From G965203045 sp965203045 (GTDB lineage Bacteria > Pseudomonadota > Gammaproteobacteria > PS1 > Pseudothioglobaceae): 64,000 bases of DNA. Below are positions 60,172-64,000 of this stretch, in pieces (positions within the stretch are counted from its first letter, which is position 1; every line of letters begins with the position of its first letter). The notes below the pieces were generated by a model. That model was not told the origin of the DNA. It saw only the letters and a list, made by a program, of their open reading frames with translations, and made no database searches. Location: the NCBI GenBank assembly GCA_965203045.1, contig OZ241850.1, forward strand, positions 1,364,001-1,428,000. Direction: 5' to 3'. A program made the translations under genes and the position numbers.

Positions 60172-61495
60172 TTATTAGTAAGTGCGACCAGATGCTAGCG
60201 GCATAACCTATAGCAATGACTGGCGTCCATTTTAGGTGGCTGCCAAAAGTATATAAACCTCTTGCCTGTCCCATCAGCGCAACACCTGCTGCTGAACCGA
60301 CGGAGAGTAAACTACCACCAACACCAGTGGTAAGAGTTACTAGTAACCATTGATGATGGCTCATTTCTGGCTGCATAGTTAAAACGGCAAACATTACTGG
60401 AATATTATCAACAATAGCAGAGATAATGCCTATTAAAACATTAGTAGTAGTGGGCCCTAAGTCAATATACATGAGCTCAGCAGTAATAGCAAGATAACCT
60501 AAAAATCCAAGTCCACCCACACTTAAAATAACACCAAAGAAAAATAATAAAGTATCCCATTCAATTGAAGTTAGTGGTTGAAATATATCATAATCTGGTT
60601 CTTTTCTGCCAATAAAATAACCAGTAATGAGCAAATAAGATAAACCAGTCATCATTCCCATCGCTGGCGGTAGGTGTAAGAAATTATGAAAAGAAATTGC
60701 AGTGATAATAGTCATTATAAATAGTGCAACAATTATTAAACCACCGGGCTTAATGTGTATTTTTTGCCCAGCAACCTTTTCTGGCTCTCCTGTTATAAAA
60801 AAATGCATAATTGCAGCTGGGATGACAAAATTTATCAGTGAAGGCAAAAAAAGCACTAAAAATTCACTAAATTTAACAATGCCCGCTTGCCAAACCATTA
60901 GTGTGGTAATATCTCCAAAAGGACTAAATGCTCCGCCAGCATTAGCGGCAACGACTATGTTAACAAAGGCGATAGAAGTAAATTTGGCATTACCAGTGCC
61001 TACGGCAAGCACCACTGCACCCATAATTAATGATGTTGTTAGATTATCGGCAATAGGTGATATAAAAAATGCTAAAAAGCCGGTTACCCAAAATAGTTTT
61101 TTAAAACCAAAATTTTTAGAAAGTAGATAAATTTTAAGTCCTATAAAAACACCACGTTCACGAATTGCATCAATATAGGTCATTGCTACCAGTAAGAATA
61201 AAAACAATTCAGCGTATTCTAATAGGTTGTGGTCAATAGCGTTACCAATGGCGTTAGACAAGTTATTAGCGGCATAAACACTAGCTATTATTGCCCAAAT
61301 TATTCCCGCTGAAAACAGCATTGGCTTGGATTTACGAAAATGAGTTTTCTCTTCAATGATAACAAAGAAGTATGCTAGAGTAAACACCAATAATGCTAAA
61401 TAGCCACTCCAGTGATTGGTAAGCACTAAGGTATTATCAGAAGCAAATGCGTTACTGCTTACTAGTAGTAACAAAATACCAATAGCGCTAGACAT
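60164..61495 (-). CDS. nhaD: NhaD-type sodium/proton antiporter
   Basis: Ion transporter superfamily member with about 12 hydrophobic helices, 443 aa from the ATG at 61495. It begins with a signal-like helix ending SNAFA. Motifs are FLAFFISPIADNLTTSLIMG (TM with conserved Asp), AANAGGAFSPFGDITTLMVW and VDNIPVMFAVLTMQPEMSHHQW. The start at 61525 would run 38 bases into the upstream ygfZ. It fits the sodium-based energy use suggested by oadGAB. Confidence 0.88.
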   Translation of the reverse strand: MSSAIGILLLLVSSNAFASDNTLVLTNHWSGYLALLVFTLAYFFVIIEEKTHFRKSKPMLFSAGIIWAIIASVYAANNLSNAIGNAIDHNLLEYAELFLFLLVAMTYIDAIRERGVFIGLKIYLLSKNFGFKKLFWVTGFLAFFISPIADNLTTSLIMGAVVLAVGTGNAKFTSIAFVNIVVAANAGGAFSPFGDITTLMVWQAGIVKFSEFLVLFLPSLINFVIPAAIMHFFITGEPEKVAGQKIHIKPGGLIIVALFIMTIITAISFHNFLHLPPAMGMMTGLSYLLITGYFIGRKEPDYDIFQPLTSIEWDTLLFFFGVILSVGGLGFLGYLAITAELMYIDLGPTTTNVLIGIISAIVDNIPVMFAVLTMQPEMSHHQWLLVTLTTGVGGSLLSVGSAAGVALMGQARGLYTFGSHLKWTPVIAIGYAASIWSHLLING

Positions 61496-62297
61496 CAAAG
61501 CGCTCCAATTTGTTGTCATTAACATAAATATCTTCGTTAATCAAAGTCATTTCTGCCGTTGCTAGACAATAAAATTTGTTTGCTACCTTGGCAACCAAGA
61601 CCACAACACCCGATGGTTTTAATGACTGACTTGCTTTAATAGATAGTATATCGCCAATTTTGATAGCAACGTCACATTTAAAAGTTGCTAGCCGCCTCTT
61701 TGCTTTGCCTAAATAGTGTAATCTTGCTACTATTTCTTGTCCGGGATAACAGCCTTTTTGGAAATTTACTCCTATTTCGTCAACATCTAAATTTAACATT
61801 TGTGGGATAAATTTTTCGCTGGTATCTAGGTAAACATCAGGTAATTTTTTTTTTATATTTATTAATTGCCACACCTCAATATCATCTAAATTAAATTTTG
61901 TAAGCGGTATTGATTTGTCCAGCAGAAGCCATTGCTGATTTTTATGGTATGTAATTAGCTTGCCTAAATTAGAGCTTAGTTTTTCATCTATTAAACCAAG
62001 TAATGAGAAATTTTTGCTTACATCGCTAATTTTAACACGAGCATTAAGCACAAACATTGCTAGTCTTTTTTTAACTTTTTCTAATAAATCAGGCGGAAAA
62101 CTCAAGTAATAATTTGCCTTAATTTTAAAAACATAAAACAAAGCGACAATTTTGCCTTGATGAGTGCAATAAGCATTTAACTGGACTACTAGCTCAGTTA
62201 AACTAGTAATATCATTACTGAGCTGTTTTTGTAAAAAATCTTCAGCATCTTCGCCACTTATACAAAGTAAGGCACGATGCGATAAATTAACAATCAT
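61488..62297 (-). CDS. ygfZ: YgfZ folate-binding iron-sulfur maintenance protein
   Basis: Tetrahydrofolate-dependent protein that helps maintain iron-sulfur enzymes (and MiaB-dependent tRNA modification), 269 aa. The signature NFQKGCYPGQEIVARLHYLG near residue 172, with the K-G-C-Y-x-G-Q-E motif, is exact. The N-terminal EDAEDFLQKQLSNDI fits GcvT-like proteins. It overlaps nhaD by 8 bases. Confidence 0.95.
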   Translation of the reverse strand: MIVNLSHRALLCISGEDAEDFLQKQLSNDITSLTELVVQLNAYCTHQGKIVALFYVFKIKANYYLSFPPDLLEKVKKRLAMFVLNARVKISDVSKNFSLLGLIDEKLSSNLGKLITYHKNQQWLLLDKSIPLTKFNLDDIEVWQLINIKKKLPDVYLDTSEKFIPQMLNLDVDEIGVNFQKGCYPGQEIVARLHYLGKAKRRLATFKCDVAIKIGDILSIKASQSLKPSGVVVLVAKVANKFYCLATAEMTLINEDIYVNDNKLERFDV

Positions 62298-62329
62298 ATA
62301 ATAAGCTAAAATTTTTATGCACTAAAATA

Positions 62330-62406
62330 TGGTAGTCGCGAGTGGATTCGAACCACCGACTTCCACCATGTCAAGGTGACACTCTAACCAACTGAGTTAC
62401 GCGACT
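62330..62406 (-). tRNA. tRNA-Val (anticodon GAC)
   Basis: Minus strand, 77 bases including encoded CCA. Acceptor AGTCGCG pairs CGCGACT; the anticodon loop TTGACAT has GAC at positions 34-36; T arm GTGG-TTCGAAT-CCAC is intact. GAC reads GUC and GUU valine codons. Confidence 0.95.
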
Positions 62407-62463
62407 AGGAAGGAAATAAAATTGCATATTATAGTTTAAATTGATTATAACAGCGGTCATATT

Positions 62464-63798
62464 TTAATTGCGTAAAGTAACTAATTCTTCAGCGCTTGTT
62501 GGATGAATGGCAATGGTATTATCAAAATCAGCCTTGGTTGCCCCCATCTTAATTGCAACGGCAAAGCCTTGTAATATTTCATCAGCCCCACCACCAATTA
62601 TATGACAACCAATAATCTTTTCGGTTTTACCAGAGCAAATGAGTTTGATAGCGGTAGTGGTTTTGTGACTTAGTAGGGCATCAGACATTGGAGTAAAACT
62701 AGTGGTATAAATTTTAATATCACTACTATTAGACTTAGCTTGGGTCTCTGTTAGTCCTATAGTTGCAATTGGTGGGTGGCTGAAAATCACAGTTGGGATA
62801 TTATCATATTTGAGTTTAGATTTTGACATATTATTAAAAAGACGACCAGCAAGTCTTCTGCCAGCGGCTATAGCAACTGGTGTTAATGGCGCTTTGCCTG
62901 TTACATCGCCAAGAGCGTAAATACTATCAATATTAGTATTTTGATAATCGTCTACTAAAATAAACCCGTGCTCATCAAGTTTAATATCTACATTTTCTAA
63001 ACCTAAATTTTGTGTTTGTGGTTTGCGCCCAATTGCCCAAATTAAACAATCAAAATTTTTAAAATTACCTTGGTTTGTGTGCACACAAATACCATCACTA
63101 ATACGGGTCACTCGGCAATTTTGATAAATTTCAATACCTTGATTTTGATAATCTTTAGCTAGAGTTTTAATAAGCAAATCATCTAAAAAACTCAAAATAT
63201 TTTTACCGCTTTCAAATAGTTTAACCTTTGCGCCTAAAGCATTTAAAACCCCAGCTAATTCCACACCTATATAACCGCCACCAATAATAGCAACTTTTTG
63301 GGGGCAGGTTTTAAGACTAAAAAACCCATCAGAAGTAATACCTAAATTTGCCCCACTAATGTTAGGGATAAATGGCATGCTACCGGGTGCTAAAACAATA
63401 TGGTTACCACTATAGGCAATACCATCTACCTCAATGGTATTGTTATTAGCAAGATAAGCATGGCCCTTAATATAATCAATGCCCAGTTTTGCTAAATAAC
63501 TATCATACCAATTAGTAATATTTTTGATATAACTATCACGCGCGCTGACTAAATTTTGCCAATTAAAGTCAATGTTATTGATATTAAAACCAAAACCACT
63601 GGCATTAGCTATTGTATTAGCAGCATTAGCTGCAAACCACATTACTTTTTTAGGCACGCAACCAACATTAACGCAAGTCCCGCCAACAATATTATTTTCA
63701 ATAATGGCGCATTTTTTGCCGTATTCTGCGGCGCGCTCTGCTACTGAGAGTCCGCCACTGCCAGCGCCAATGGCAATCATATCATAGTGTTTAGACAC
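62464..63798 (-). CDS. gor: Glutathione-disulfide reductase
   Basis: Reduces GSSG with NADPH. It begins SKHYDMIAIGAGSGGLSVAERAA, like E. coli Gor, and has the redox disulfide GGTCVNVGCVPKKVMW near residue 43, the NAD(P) motif IIGGGYIGVELAGVLNALG and the C-terminal catalytic His-Glu in IHPTSAEELVTLRN. Start is GTG at 63798, chosen by alignment with Gor; a further GTG at 63822 is possible. The low-potential thiol system matches a sulfur oxidiser exposed to persulfides and pairs with the persulfide-dioxygenase-like enzyme. Confidence 0.92.
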   Translation of the reverse strand: MSKHYDMIAIGAGSGGLSVAERAAEYGKKCAIIENNIVGGTCVNVGCVPKKVMWFAANAANTIANASGFGFNINNIDFNWQNLVSARDSYIKNITNWYDSYLAKLGIDYIKGHAYLANNNTIEVDGIAYSGNHIVLAPGSMPFIPNISGANLGITSDGFFSLKTCPQKVAIIGGGYIGVELAGVLNALGAKVKLFESGKNILSFLDDLLIKTLAKDYQNQGIEIYQNCRVTRISDGICVHTNQGNFKNFDCLIWAIGRKPQTQNLGLENVDIKLDEHGFILVDDYQNTNIDSIYALGDVTGKAPLTPVAIAAGRRLAGRLFNNMSKSKLKYDNIPTVIFSHPPIATIGLTETQAKSNSSDIKIYTTSFTPMSDALLSHKTTTAIKLICSGKTEKIIGCHIIGGGADEILQGFAVAIKMGATKADFDNTIAIHPTSAEELVTLRN

Positions 63799-63895
63799 TT
63801 TAAAACCTTTGAATAAAAGCACTCATTTTAACACCCATTATTATTTATTAAGATGTAAAATAAATGAGCGCTATTATCAATTGAAGGAGCAATTT

Positions 63896-64000
63896 GTGTT
63901 AGAAGTTAGGCAAGCCTATACTCAACAGCTATTAAAGACTATTCAGCTGGATAGCGCCGATGATATTGAGAAAAAATTAACCACAGCGCATCTTGCCCAT
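63896..64000 (+). CDS. Start of an unidentified gene, cut by the window end
   Basis: A GTG start at 63896 with an ideal Shine-Dalgarno AAGGAG (63884-63889, 6 bases before). The visible 35 codons begin LEVRQAYTQQLLKTIQLDS and continue DDIEKKLTTAHLAH. The piece looks helical; no family was recognised. It is divergent from gor. Confidence 0.6.
   Translation, partial: MLEVRQAYTQQLLKTIQLDSADDIEKKLTTAHLAH

Overview
The window is a compact, AT-rich, almost fully coding stretch of a gammaproteobacterial chromosome. A Tat-exported SoxB thiosulfohydrolase, a sulfide:quinone oxidoreductase-like flavoprotein, a persulfide-dioxygenase-like metallohydrolase and the general gene style point to a sulfur oxidiser of the SUP05/Thioglobus/bivalve-symbiont group. 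That placement is inferred from gene content and base composition, not from a marker-gene tree.

Layout. 1-1823: 3' end of a class V aminotransferase, a cation-efflux protein and infA. 1848-8352: tRNA-Leu(CAA), then oadG-oadA-oadB-acs-pepP, a sodium-pumping oxaloacetate decarboxylase locus with acetate activation. 8378-15990 (minus): hemA-prfA-bioA, a metallo-beta-lactamase-fold secreted protein, soxB and a HupE/UreJ-type membrane protein. An intrinsic terminator lies inside the signal-peptide codons of the last gene. 16010-24928: lolB-ruvB, dapD, murF, a small secreted Trp/Gly-rich repeat protein behind a consensus sigma-70 promoter and followed by a strong terminator, folA, maf and mfd. 24932-27827 (minus): a PDZ protein with about ten D-x-x-G-(N/D)-D-x-Y repeats, and an MsrQ without MsrP.

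27979-33034 (minus) is a five-gene operon: persulfide-dioxygenase-like enzyme, DUF2063 (BufC/HvfC-like), DoxX, a membrane-anchored FMN glutamate-synthase-like protein and an acetolactate-synthase-like enzyme. A DUF692 (MNIO) enzyme, the usual partner of DUF2063 and DoxX, sits apart at 35984-36817 beside a YHS protein, with an MFS transporter and a TraT-like lipoprotein between. 37381-44123 (minus) is a complete moxR-DUF58-DUF4381-batA-batB/TPR-batD locus; the BatB metal site looks degenerate.

44143-45518 is an AT-rich island with a HARE-HTH/HNH nuclease, two unknown short frames and a fragment of a CcrM-type DNA methyltransferase: a decayed restriction-modification unit between moxR and the SQR-like gene. 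46696-48345 holds a nitroreductase and aroC. 48359-54725 (minus) is largely a cell-wall block: murU-amgK-dat-dacA, mltB-rodA, an Mth938-like protein and an AtpZ-like protein. 55244-63798 (minus) has ileS, trpS, coaX, an NhaD-type antiporter, ygfZ, tRNA-Val(GAC) and a glutathione reductase. A new gene begins at 63896.

Together: sulfur oxidation (soxB, SQR-like, persulfide dioxygenase, possible sulfur-globule protein), a sodium cycle (OadGAB, NhaD), and wall building and recycling. No rRNA, intact insertion sequence, prophage or CRISPR array was seen. The two gene-poor stretches (34383-34925 and 54726-55243) look like decayed genes.
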